Positions 1-6,908 of a stretch of 10,746 bases of DNA are shown piece after piece. The position numbers were made by a program, and so were the translations under genes. Location: NCBI GenBank assembly GCA_031556475.1, contig JAVBSY010000089.1, forward strand, positions 1-10,746, read 5' to 3'. This DNA comes from Azoarcus sp031556475 (GTDB lineage Bacteria > Pseudomonadota > Gammaproteobacteria > Burkholderiales > Rhodocyclaceae). Every line of letters starts with the position of its first letter. The stretch's first letter is position 1. The notes below the pieces were generated by a model. It was not told where the DNA came from and did no database searches. It was given only the letters and a program-made list of their open reading frames with translations.

Positions 1-396
1 GGTATTCGCCACGATCAGCGCATAGACGAAAAGCCCGATCACGATCGAAGGCGCCGACAGCAGCAGGTCGTTGATGAACCGCGTCCCCCGCCCGAGCAGG
101 CTGAAGCGGCCATATTCCGCCAGATATACCCCCGCCAGAACACCTATCGGCGTTCCCAGCAGCGTCGCCAGACCGACCATCAGGGCACTGCCGGCGATGG
201 CGTTGAGCAGGCCGCCATCGTCCGCACCCGGCGGCGGCGTCATGCGGGTAAAAAGATTCAGCGACAAGCCGGAAATACCCAGCTCAAGCACCGTCCAAAG
301 AATCCATGCCAGCCAGAACAAGCCGAAAAGCATGGCGGACAGCGACAGGAACAACGCCACCCGATTGATCAATTTGCGGCGGAAAAGCAGATTCAT
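1..396 (-). CDS. pstA: PstA, phosphate ABC transporter inner-membrane permease (partial, N-terminal 132 residues)
   Basis: Only the first 132 codons are present; the gene runs off the left edge with an open frame. PstA pairs with PstC to form the membrane channel of the high-affinity phosphate importer. The visible part begins MNLLFRRKLINRV, has a hydrophobic helix at about residues 13-38, the typical PstA stretch TPPPGADDGGLLNAIAGS near residues 53-70, a second helix that ends in GTPIGVLAGVYLAEYG near 81-96, and a third around 110-130. This matches the family's N-terminal half. The ATG at 396-394 follows the pstC stop by 7 bases, and the G-rich GGGGTGATGGGGCG before it can act as the ribosome binding site. 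An earlier ATG overlapping the pstC stop is out of frame and closes after three codons. It is co-transcribed with pstC. pstB and phoU would be expected beyond the edge (inference). Confidence 0.93.
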   Translation of the reverse strand, partial: MNLLFRRKLINRVALFLSLSAMLFGLFWLAWILWTVLELGISGLSLNLFTRMTPPPGADDGGLLNAIAGSALMVGLATLLGTPIGVLAGVYLAEYGRFSLLGRGTRFINDLLLSAPSIVIGLFVYALIVANT

Positions 397-403
397 CGCC
401 CCA

Positions 404-1447
404 TCACCCCTTGCTTCCTTCACCCTTGGACAACTGCCGCAGCAGCAGCTTGGACACAATGAGCACGCCGAACGTAATCGCAAACAGGATCAAGCCCAAC
501 TCCATCAACGCAGCGGTATGCAGGCCCGGATCGGCCTCGGCGAATTCGTTGGCCAGCGCCGAAGTGATGCTGTTGCCCGGAGCGAACAGGGAAATGGTCT
601 GGAGGGCATTGGTATTGCCGATGACGAACGTCACCGCCATCGTTTCACCCAATGCGCGCCCCAGTCCAAGCATGACTCCGCCGATCACGCCGGTTTTCGT
701 GTAGGGCAGCACCACCCGCCACACCACTTCCCAGGTGGTGCAACCCAGTCCATAAGCGGACTCTTTCAGAATCGATGGCGTGACTTCGAAAACATCGCGC
801 ATCACCGCAGCGATATAGGGGATGATCATGATGGCCAGGATCACCCCCGCGCACAGCAGGCCGATGCCAAGCGGAGGGCCGGCGAACAATGCGCCGACAA
901 CAGGCAGTTGGCCCAGCGTCGCCTGCAAGGCCGGCTGCACATGCTGGGCGAAGATCGGCGCGAAGACCAGCAGCCCCCACATGCCATAGACGATGCTGGG
1001 AATCGCAGCCAGCAATTCGATGGCGGTACCGAGCGGACGCCGTAACCACATCGGGGACAACTCGGTCAAAAACAGCGCGATGCCGAAAGAAACAGGCACC
1101 GCGATGACCAGCGCGACAAGGGCCGTCACCACCGTGCCATAGACCGGCACCAGGGCGCCGAACTTGTTCATCGGCGGATTCCATTCCGGCGAAACGAGAA
1201 AACCGAATCCGTATTCTCGAATGCTCGGCCAGGAAGCAACGGCGAGCGCGATGATGATGCCCGCAAGCAGAGCCAGTGTCAGAACGGCGAAAGAGCGCGT
1301 CAGCCCCGAAAACAAGCGGTCGCCCAATTCGGCGAACACCCCGCTTCTTCCGCCTTTTTCCCCTGGCCGCGCGGACCATGCGTTACCGCCGCCGGCCCCC
1401 GCTTCATCCATCGCCCCTTGAATTCGAGGCTGCTCGTTAAACGACAT
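404..1447 (-). CDS. pstC: PstC, phosphate ABC transporter inner-membrane permease
   Basis: 347 residues, a little long for PstC because of a Gly/Ala-rich, charged cytoplasmic N-terminal tail of about 45 residues. It is one of the two membrane subunits of the PstSCAB importer that moves inorganic phosphate from periplasmic PstS into the cytoplasm using ATP hydrolysed by PstB. Hydrophobic helices are visible at about 53-73, 100-128, 140-163, 193-213, 255-277 and 312-335, the six expected. The EAA coupling loop lies at about 228-262, with KESAYGLGCTTWEV followed by GLGRALGETMA, the family signature for contact with the ATPase. The start at 1447 has AGGGTAGGG upstream. Met13 is a possible later start. 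The gene follows pstS after 44 bases with no terminator seen and is followed by pstA after 7 bases, so the three form one operon. Confidence 0.96.
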   Translation of the reverse strand: MSFNEQPRIQGAMDEAGAGGGNAWSARPGEKGGRSGVFAELGDRLFSGLTRSFAVLTLALLAGIIIALAVASWPSIREYGFGFLVSPEWNPPMNKFGALVPVYGTVVTALVALVIAVPVSFGIALFLTELSPMWLRRPLGTAIELLAAIPSIVYGMWGLLVFAPIFAQHVQPALQATLGQLPVVGALFAGPPLGIGLLCAGVILAIMIIPYIAAVMRDVFEVTPSILKESAYGLGCTTWEVVWRVVLPYTKTGVIGGVMLGLGRALGETMAVTFVIGNTNALQTISLFAPGNSITSALANEFAEADPGLHTAALMELGLILFAITFGVLIVSKLLLRQLSKGEGSKG

Positions 1448-1491
1448 CGCACCCTACCCTGATCATGCTTTTCTTGTCCGCCATTTTCGCG

Positions 1492-2535
1492 CTATTTTTT
1501 CACTACCGCGGCCCCGGATCCATCCTTGATCTGGCTCCATGAGGTTTTGATCAGATCGACCGTCGATACCGGCAGCGGCACGTAGTCCATTTCTTCCGCC
1601 ATCTGCCCGCCGCTGGCGTAAGTCCAGTCGAAGAACTTCAGCACCTCGGCAGCCTGTGCTGGCTTGTCCTGCACGGCCTGCATCAGGATGAAGGTCGCTC
1701 CGGTGATCGGCCACGATGCCTTGCCGGATCTGTCGGTCAGAATTTCGTAAAAAGCGGATTTGCTCCAATCCGCCCCCTCCGCCGCGGCCTTGAATGCCGC
1801 ATTGGTCGGCGCCACGAATTCGCCTTCCTTGTTCTGCAGCAACACGTGAGTCAGTTTGTTCTGCTTGGCATAAGCGAACTCGACGTAACCCACCGCGCCC
1901 GGAAGACGCTGAACGAAGGCCGACACCCCTTCATTGCCCTTGCCGCCCAGCCCCGTCGGCCACTGCACGGCGGAGCCTTCGCCGATCTGGCTCTTCCACT
2001 CGGGCGACACCTTGGACAGATAATTGGTGAAGATAAAGGTCGTACCCGACCCGTCGGCACGGCGAACGACGCCGATCACCTGATCGGGCAGCGCCAGGCC
2101 TGGATTCTGCGCGGCGATTGCCGCATCGTTCCAGCGCACGATCTTGCCGAGGTAAATATCCGCCAGCAAGGCCCCGGTCAGTTTCAATTGCCCCGGCGCG
2201 ATCCCCGGCAGATTGACCACCGGCACGACACCGCCGATTACCGTGGGAAACTGCTGCAAGCCATTTTTTGCCAGCTCTTCGGGCTTGAGTGGCATGTCGG
2301 ACGCACCGAAATCCACCGTTTTGGCCGTGATCTGGCGAATACCGCCACCGGAACCGATGGACTGGTAATTGACCTTGTTTCCAGTCGCCTTTTGATACGC
2401 ATCGGCCCACTTCGCATAAATCGGCGCAGGAAAGGATGCCCCTGCCCCGGTTACGTCGGCCGCGTGCGCACCCCACGAGAGGAACATGAAAGAAGACGCG
2501 GCAACAACAGCTAGTTTTTTCGACGTGCAGATCAT
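1492..2535 (-). CDS. pstS: PstS, periplasmic phosphate-binding protein
   Basis: 347 residues from the chosen ATG. It captures inorganic phosphate in the periplasm and delivers it to PstC/PstA. Residues 1-25 are a signal peptide: MICTSKK, a hydrophobic core, then AHA as a signal peptidase I site, so the mature protein would start ADVTGAG. Phosphate-site segments are visible: GAGASFPAPIY (30-40), SIGSGGG (59-65), DFGASD (75-80) and RRADGSGTT (158-166). The frame is open upstream to another ATG at 2598, but the start at 2535 is preferred. It has AGGAG five bases before it, and it places the signal peptide at the true N terminus; the upstream ATG would add 21 residues including three cysteines. 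First gene of the pst operon. A Pho-box-like site and an inverted repeat precede it. No lipobox is present. Confidence 0.96.
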   Translation of the reverse strand: MICTSKKLAVVAASSFMFLSWGAHAADVTGAGASFPAPIYAKWADAYQKATGNKVNYQSIGSGGGIRQITAKTVDFGASDMPLKPEELAKNGLQQFPTVIGGVVPVVNLPGIAPGQLKLTGALLADIYLGKIVRWNDAAIAAQNPGLALPDQVIGVVRRADGSGTTFIFTNYLSKVSPEWKSQIGEGSAVQWPTGLGGKGNEGVSAFVQRLPGAVGYVEFAYAKQNKLTHVLLQNKEGEFVAPTNAAFKAAAEGADWSKSAFYEILTDRSGKASWPITGATFILMQAVQDKPAQAAEVLKFFDWTYASGGQMAEEMDYVPLPVSTVDLIKTSWSQIKDGSGAAVVKK

Positions 2536-2548
2536 GGCTTCTCCTGGT

Positions 2549-2587
2549 CTGTAACAGTGTTTGCAAGATAGCAAGGCTTTGTTACAG
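2549..2587. repeat. Perfect 8-bp inverted repeat upstream of pstS
   Basis: CTGTAACA at 2549-2556 and TGTTACAG at 2580-2587 are exact reverse complements separated by 23 bases, about three helical turns centre to centre. A shorter TTGC/GCAA pair sits inside the spacer. There is no T-run after either arm, so it is not an intrinsic terminator. It may be a pair of operator half-sites, or an RNA stem if glmM transcripts read through into pstS. The right arm coincides with the core of the candidate Pho box, and the left arm lies near the predicted start of transcription. Confidence 0.5.
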
Positions 2588-2598
2588 CCATGTTTCAT
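2565..2598 (-). promoter_or_regulatory. Candidate Pho-box-type promoter of pstSCA
   Basis: On the minus strand the 18 bases at 2598-2581 read ATGAAACATGGCTGTAAC. This matches the two-repeat Pho box pattern CTGTCATAWAWCTGTCAY at 11 of 18 positions by my count. Ten bases after its second repeat lies TATCTT at 2570-2565, a fair -10 box. In PhoB-dependent promoters the box replaces the -35 and the -10 lies about this far downstream. The expected start of transcription is near 2558, leaving a leader of roughly 20 bases with the AGGAG site. PhoB control of pst genes is well established; this particular box is inferred from sequence only. Confidence 0.4.
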
Positions 2599-2616
2599 CG
2601 ATCGCGCGAACGGAAT

Positions 2617-3972
2617 TCAGGTCACCGCAACCTCGACCGCATCGGCGATTTCTCGCGCCAGCCGCTCCACCAGCGCACCATCGCGCCCTTCCACCATCAC
2701 CCGCAACAAGGGTTCCGTTCCCGACGGACGCAGCAACACCCGGCCCTGATCGCCCAAGGCTTGCTCAGCCGCTTTCCGGGCCGCCTCGATTCCCTCATCC
2801 GCTTTCCAGTCGAAGCCCTGCATCAAACGCACGTTGATGAGCTTCTGCGGATAAAACGTCAGATCCGCGCAGGCCTCCGCCATGCTCTGCCCGCGCAACC
2901 TCAACGCGGCGAGCACCTGCAAAGCGGAAACGATGCCATCGCCCGTCGTATGCCTGTCCAGGCAGATGATGTGGCCGGAATTTTCTCCGCCAAGCTTCCA
3001 GCCACGCTCGTGCAGCATTTCAAGCACATAGCGATCGCCGACCTTGGCGCGGGCGAACGGCACGCCCAACCGGCCAATGGCATGCTCGAAGCCGAGGTTG
3101 CTCATCAGCGTGCCTATCACGCCGTCTAGCTTGCCTTCGCCATGACGCGCGGCGGCGATGATGTAGATGAGCTTGTCTCCATCGTAAATCTCGCCGTGGC
3201 GGTCGATCATCACCAGACGATCCCCGTCGCCATCGAGGGCGATGCCGACATCCGCGCTTTGCGCCAACACCGCCTGGCGCAAATGCTCGGGCCGCGTCGC
3301 ACCGACGCCGTCGTTGATGTTGAGCCCGTTGGGCTCCACGCCCACGGGCAGCACCTCCGCGCCCAACTCATGAAAAACACTGGGGGCGATGTGGTAGGCC
3401 GCGCCATGCGCGCAATCGAGCGCGATACGCAGCCCGCGCAAATCCAGTTCATTGGGGAAAGTGCTTTTGCAGAACTCGATGTAACGGCCGGCGGCATCGC
3501 TGATACGCCGCGCCCTGCCAAGCCGCGCGGATTCGACGCAGCCCATCGGCTGTTCGAGGTGGGCCTCGATCGCGGCCTCGACCGCATCGGGCAGTTTCGC
3601 CCCGCCAGCGGAAAAGAACTTGATCCCGTTGTCGTAAAACGGATTGTGGGAGGCGGAAATCACGATCCCCGCCTGCAGGCGCAAGGCACGCGTCAAATAC
3701 GCTACTGCCGGTGTCGGAATCGGCCCCGCCAGCATCACATCCACGCCGGCAGCGGCCAGGCCCGCTTCAAGCGCGGCTTCCAGCATATAGCCGGATATTC
3801 GCGTGTCCTTGCCAATCAGAACCGCCGGATTTTCTCCTGCCGGCAGCTTTTCGCGCTCGACCAGCGTCACACCCGCCGCATAGCCCAGCCGCATGACGAA
3901 CTCGGGCGTAATCGGCACGTCCCCGACCAAGCCCCGCACGCCGTCGGTACCAAAATACTTTCGCCCCATCAT
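2617..3972 (-). CDS. glmM: GlmM, phosphoglucosamine mutase
   Basis: 451 residues, the usual length. It converts glucosamine-6-phosphate to glucosamine-1-phosphate in the cytoplasm, on the route to UDP-GlcNAc for peptidoglycan and lipopolysaccharide. The four alpha-D-phosphohexomutase sites are intact. RKYFGTDGVRG is at 4-14. The phosphoserine loop ISASHNPF is at 105-112, with Ser108 the equivalent of E. coli Ser102. The magnesium loop DGDGDR is at 247-252. The sugar-binding GGENSGH is at 328-334, and the phosphate-binding RPSGTEP at 415-421. The gene starts with two adjacent ATG codons (3972 and 3969). Either could serve, and only a weak GGCGAGA precedes them. It follows folP after 27 bases, so the two are probably co-transcribed, as in E. 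coli. The base composition and codon use look like the neighbours'. Confidence 0.97.
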   Translation of the reverse strand: MMGRKYFGTDGVRGLVGDVPITPEFVMRLGYAAGVTLVEREKLPAGENPAVLIGKDTRISGYMLEAALEAGLAAAGVDVMLAGPIPTPAVAYLTRALRLQAGIVISASHNPFYDNGIKFFSAGGAKLPDAVEAAIEAHLEQPMGCVESARLGRARRISDAAGRYIEFCKSTFPNELDLRGLRIALDCAHGAAYHIAPSVFHELGAEVLPVGVEPNGLNINDGVGATRPEHLRQAVLAQSADVGIALDGDGDRLVMIDRHGEIYDGDKLIYIIAAARHGEGKLDGVIGTLMSNLGFEHAIGRLGVPFARAKVGDRYVLEMLHERGWKLGGENSGHIICLDRHTTGDGIVSALQVLAALRLRGQSMAEACADLTFYPQKLINVRLMQGFDWKADEGIEAARKAAEQALGDQGRVLLRPSGTEPLLRVMVEGRDGALVERLAREIADAVEVAVT

Positions 3973-3999
3973 TTTCTCGCCGCAACGTGAAGATGTGGA

Positions 4000-4839
4000 T
4001 TATGACACCGCCTCACCGCCAAGTCCGCGCACGGCAGCCCAGACATCAAGCGCGTCCCGGGTGGCGCCGACATCGTGCACCCGCACGATGGCCGCGCCGC
4101 GCTGAACGGCGATCAATGCGGCGGCTACACTGGCCGGCACCCGCTCCTGAACCGGCCGCCCCGTTACCGCGCCCAGCATGGATTTGCGCGACAAACCGGC
4201 GAGCAGAGGCAGGCCGTGTGTGCGACAAGCCTCCAACTCACGCAAAAGCTCAAAATTGTGCTCAACCGTCTTGCCAAACCCGAAGCCGGGGTCGAGAACG
4301 ATACGTGACCTCGCCACGCCTGCTGCCTCCAGTGCTGAAACACGGGCAGCAAAAAAAGCCGCCACCTCGCCCACGACGTCTTCGTAATGCGGGTTTTGCT
4401 GCATCGTCCGCGGCTCTCCCCGCATGTGCATCACGCACAGCCCCGCATTGCTTCCCGCTACCGCCTCCAGCGCGCCGGCAGCACAAAAACCGTTGATATC
4501 GTTGATCATGTCCGCGCCTGCAGCCAATGCCGCGCACATCACGGCCGGCTTCAGGGTATCGATCGACAGCGGTACTTCCCAGGCTTTGAGCCGCTCGACA
4601 ACGCGCGCCACGCGTTCGAGCTCCACCCCTTCCGGCACTGGGTCGGCACCGGGGCGTGACGACTCCGCACCCAGATCGAGCAGATCGGCCCCCTCCTCCA
4701 GCGCCTGCTCCGCATGCCGCAATACGTCGCTCAAATCGTCCCCATGCCCGTCTCCACTGAAAGAGTCGGAGGTCAGGTTGATGATCGCCATGATTTTCGG
4801 GCGGGACACATCGAGCTTGAAACGGCCGCATTGCAACAT
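4000..4839 (-). CDS. folP: FolP, dihydropteroate synthase
   Basis: 279 residues, normal length. It joins dihydropterin pyrophosphate and p-aminobenzoate to form dihydropteroate in folate synthesis and is the target of sulfonamides. The TIM-barrel signature segments are present in order: NLTSDSFSGDG (21-31), GAESSRPGA (57-65), SIDT (92-95), DMINDINGF (110-118), VMHMRG (136-141), DPGFGFGKT (183-191), GLSRKS (215-220) and RVHDV (253-257). Lys219, Arg253 and His255 correspond to the pterin and phosphate ligands. Ser24 and Ser61 replace the more usual Pro and Thr of the NVTPDSF and GESTRPG loops. The start ATG at 4839 has no good ribosome binding site; GATGGA is the nearest. It begins only 16 bases after the T-tract of a strong terminator, which leaves no room for a normal promoter. 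Confidence 0.96.
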   Translation of the reverse strand: MLQCGRFKLDVSRPKIMAIINLTSDSFSGDGHGDDLSDVLRHAEQALEEGADLLDLGAESSRPGADPVPEGVELERVARVVERLKAWEVPLSIDTLKPAVMCAALAAGADMINDINGFCAAGALEAVAGSNAGLCVMHMRGEPRTMQQNPHYEDVVGEVAAFFAARVSALEAAGVARSRIVLDPGFGFGKTVEHNFELLRELEACRTHGLPLLAGLSRKSMLGAVTGRPVQERVPASVAAALIAVQRGAAIVRVHDVGATRDALDVWAAVRGLGGEAVS

Positions 4840-4855
4840 CGATCAGGCATCCATC

Positions 4856-4884
4856 AAAAACAAACGGGCCGGATGACCGGCCCG
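4856..4884 (-). terminator. Rho-independent terminator after ftsH
   Basis: On the minus strand CGGGCCGG, the loop TCAT and CCGGCCCG form a perfect 8-bp GC stem (4884-4865), followed at once by TTTGTTTTT (4864-4856). It begins 22 bases after the ftsH stop codon. Stem, short loop and T-tract fit a strong intrinsic terminator for leftward transcription. The plus-strand side has no T-run. Its position directly before folP is unusual for genes often transcribed together. Confidence 0.88.
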
Positions 4885-4905
4885 CGAAGGAACGAAAGAG
4901 CGATT

Positions 4906-6792
4906 TCAGACCACAGGCGCCGCCGCGTTCGGCGCAGCCCCAGGGGAATCATCCTTGGGGCGCGATACCGGTACTGTCGCCGGTTTCGGTTCGCGCGGCG
5001 GACGGCCCCCCATGATGTCGTTGACCTGCTCGGCGTCGAGCGTTTCCCATTCGAGCAACGCATGCGTCATCGCTTCGACCTTGGCGCTGTTTTCCTCGAT
5101 CAACCTGCGCGCCAAAGCATACTGCTGGTCGATGATCCGGCGGATTTCCGCATCCACCTTCTGCATCGTTGCCTCGGAGACGTTACGGTGCGTCGTGACC
5201 TGGCGTCCGAGGAAAATCTCGCCCTCCTCCTCGCCATAGACCATCGGCCCGAGCGTGTCGGACATGCCCCACTGCGTCACCATGCGCCGCGCCAGATCGG
5301 TGGCACGCTGGAAGTCGTTGGAAGCGCCGGTGGTCATCTGCTTCATGAAGATTTCTTCGGCGATACGTCCGCCAAACAGCACCGCGATGGTCTGCAACAG
5401 ACGTTCCCGATCCTGGCTGTAGCGATCCTCCTCCGGCAACTGCATCGTCACACCCAACGCGCGGCCACGGGGAATGATCGTGACCTTATGCACCGGATCG
5501 GTCTTGTCGAGCAGACGCGCGACAACCGCATGGCCGGACTCGTGATAGGCAGTGTTGCGGCGCTCCTCCTCGGGCATGACCACGGAACGGCGCTCCGCAC
5601 CCATCATGATCTTGTCCTTGGCGTGCTCGAAGTCCTCCATGTCGACCAGGCGCTTGTTGCCGCGCGCGGCAAACAGCGCGGCCTCATTCACCAGATTGGC
5701 GAGATCCGCGCCGGCAAAACCGGGCGTACCGCGCGCCAGTATTTGCGCATCGACATCGGGAGCGATCGGCACCTTGCGCATGTGCACCTTGAGAATCTGC
5801 TCACGCCCGCGAATATCCGGCAGCGCGACGACAACCTGGCGGTCGAAACGGCCCGGGCGCAGCAAGGCCGGGTCGAGCACATCCGGACGGTTCGTCGCGG
5901 CGATCACGATCACCCCGGACTGTCCCTCGAAGCCATCCATTTCCACCAACAACTGGTTCAACGTCTGCTCGCGCTCGTCGTTGCCACCGCCCAAGCCGGC
6001 ACCACGCTGGCGGCCGACCGCATCGATTTCGTCGATGAAGATGATGCACGGCGCATGTTTCTTGGCCTGCTCGAACATATCGCGCACACGGGCCGCACCC
6101 ACGCCGACGAACATTTCGACGAAATCCGAACCGGAAATGGAGAAGAACGGCACTTTCGCCTCGCCGGCAATCGCCTTGGCAAGCAGCGTCTTGCCGGTAC
6201 CGGGCGAGCCGACCATCAACACGCCCTTGGGAATACGCCCGCCGAGCTTCTGGAATTTGGACGGATCGCGCAGGAACTCGACCAGTTCGGCAACCTCTTC
6301 CTTCGCCTCGTCGCAACCCGCAACATCGGCGAAACTCACCGAGTTGGCCGAATCGTCGAGCATGCGCGCCTTGCTCTTGCCGAACGAGAACGCCCCCCCC
6401 TTACCGCCGCCCTGCATCTGGCGCATGAAGAAGATCCACACGCCGATCAGCAGCAACATCGGGAACCAGGAAACAAAAATACTGGCGAGGAAGGATTGCT
6501 CTTCTTCGGGCTTCGTGGCGGTAACCGTCACGCCATAGCGCATCAGGTCGGACACCATCCAGAGATCGGACGGCGTATAGACGATGATTTGCCGATCCTC
6601 CTGCGTCGTTGCCTTGACCATACGGCCGTCAATCGTGGCCTTTTTGATGCGGCCCGCCTTGGCATCCTCCAGGAACTGGGAGTACTCCACCGTATTGGGA
6701 GCGGCCTGACGTGCGTTGAACTGGTTGAACACCGTCATCAACACAATGCCGATCACCATCCAGATCGCGAGATTCTTGAAGAGATTGTTCAA
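4906..6792 (-). CDS. ftsH: FtsH, membrane-anchored ATP-dependent zinc metalloprotease
   Basis: 628 residues (E. coli about 644). It is an essential AAA+ protease that forms a hexamer in the inner membrane and degrades misfolded membrane proteins and selected cytoplasmic regulators. Two membrane helices (about 8-23 and 101-122) flank a periplasmic domain. The AAA domain carries Walker A GSPGTGKT (195-202; Ser196 replaces the common Pro), the pore loop FVGVG (228-232), Walker B IIFIDEID (250-257) and the second region of homology ATNRPDVLDPALLRPGRFDR (299-318). The protease has HESGH (417-421) and the third zinc ligand Asp493 in SNDF. The C-terminal tail is Pro/Ala-rich. The start is TTG: the frame upstream has no ATG, GTG or TTG before a stop, GAGGA lies 8 bases before the TTG, and it gives the conserved MNNLFKNLAIW. 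Placed after rlmE, as in E. coli. Confidence 0.97.
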   Translation of the reverse strand: MNNLFKNLAIWMVIGIVLMTVFNQFNARQAAPNTVEYSQFLEDAKAGRIKKATIDGRMVKATTQEDRQIIVYTPSDLWMVSDLMRYGVTVTATKPEEEQSFLASIFVSWFPMLLLIGVWIFFMRQMQGGGKGGAFSFGKSKARMLDDSANSVSFADVAGCDEAKEEVAELVEFLRDPSKFQKLGGRIPKGVLMVGSPGTGKTLLAKAIAGEAKVPFFSISGSDFVEMFVGVGAARVRDMFEQAKKHAPCIIFIDEIDAVGRQRGAGLGGGNDEREQTLNQLLVEMDGFEGQSGVIVIAATNRPDVLDPALLRPGRFDRQVVVALPDIRGREQILKVHMRKVPIAPDVDAQILARGTPGFAGADLANLVNEAALFAARGNKRLVDMEDFEHAKDKIMMGAERRSVVMPEEERRNTAYHESGHAVVARLLDKTDPVHKVTIIPRGRALGVTMQLPEEDRYSQDRERLLQTIAVLFGGRIAEEIFMKQMTTGASNDFQRATDLARRMVTQWGMSDTLGPMVYGEEEGEIFLGRQVTTHRNVSEATMQKVDAEIRRIIDQQYALARRLIEENSAKVEAMTHALLEWETLDAEQVNDIMGGRPPREPKPATVPVSRPKDDSPGAAPNAAAPVV

Positions 6793-6833
6793 CGTTGCAT
6801 TCCTCGAAAACCCATAATGGGCGTGCGTTTCAT
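6789..6833 (-). CDS. Possible 14-residue leader ORF overlapping the ftsH start
   Basis: An ATG at 6833-6831 opens a 14-codon frame, MKRTPIMGFRGMQR, ending in TGA at 6791-6789. That stop overlaps the ftsH TTG start (6792-6790) in the sequence TTGA, the arrangement of translational coupling. The ATG lies 7 bases beyond the -10 box of the candidate ftsH promoter, so the message could begin at its first base and be leaderless. The GAGGA that serves ftsH lies inside it. The peptide is basic and resembles no family I know. It could well be chance, as ATG-rich short frames are common. Confidence 0.2.
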   Translation of the reverse strand: MKRTPIMGFRGMQR

Positions 6834-6839
6834 GGACTC

Positions 6840-6868
6840 ATTCTAGAGGGGAACGTTCCCCCTCGCAA
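6840..6868 (-). promoter_or_regulatory. Candidate sigma-70-type promoter of ftsH with a palindrome in its spacer
   Basis: Minus-strand TTGCGA at 6868-6863 (4 of 6 to TTGACA), a 17-base spacer (6862-6846), and TAGAAT at 6845-6840 (5 of 6 to TATAAT). The predicted start is near 6833, about 40 bases before the ftsH start codon. The spacer contains the perfect palindrome GGGGAACGTTCCCC, a classic place for an operator. It would let ftsH be expressed apart from rlmE. Confidence 0.55.
6848..6861. repeat. 14-bp perfect palindrome GGGGAACGTTCCCC, with an extra half-site at 6875-6880
   Basis: The 14 bases are self-complementary and sit wholly between the -35 and -10 boxes of the candidate ftsH promoter. 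A further GGGAAC on the plus strand at 6875-6880 repeats one half-site just upstream of the -35. The protein that would bind it is not known to me. As RNA, the half-sites could form alternative stems, but the predicted transcript starts after them. Confidence 0.6.
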
Positions 6869-6891
6869 ACCAATGGGAACGATTAACGCGT

Positions 6892-6904
6892 CCTATGACA
6901 TAGG
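6892..6904. repeat. 13-bp palindrome CCTATG-A-CATAGG after rlmE
   Basis: Two perfect 6-base arms flank one central base, beginning a few bases beyond the rlmE stop codon. It lies about 60-70 bases upstream of the predicted ftsH start of transcription. It lacks a loop long enough for a hairpin and has no T-run, so it is more like a protein-binding site than a terminator. It may also be chance. Confidence 0.35.
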
Positions 6905-6908
6905 GTAT

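Noticed and set aside
2549..2587. Intrinsic terminator for glmM
   Set aside because: The stem is AT-rich with a 23-base loop, and no T-run follows the second arm.
2536..2598. Upstream ATG at 2598 as the pstS start
   Set aside because: It would bury the signal peptide behind 21 residues with several cysteines. The ATG at 2535 has a good AGGAG site.
3142..3990. A 282-codon open frame on the plus strand opposite glmM
   Set aside because: It is an antisense shadow of glmM with His/Arg/Gln-rich composition and no family resemblance. glmM has all four catalytic motifs.
4714..6846. A 710-codon open frame on the plus strand opposite ftsH and the folP start
   Set aside because: It lies wholly antisense to the intact, strongly conserved ftsH, is rich in His and Arg as expected from reading a GC-rich gene backwards, and shows no recognisable domain.
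6805..6860. Sigma-32 heat-shock promoter before ftsH
   Set aside because: CCCATTAT resembles the -10, but no CTTGAAA-like -35 lies at acceptable spacing; CTAGAAT is 18 bases away and a poor match.
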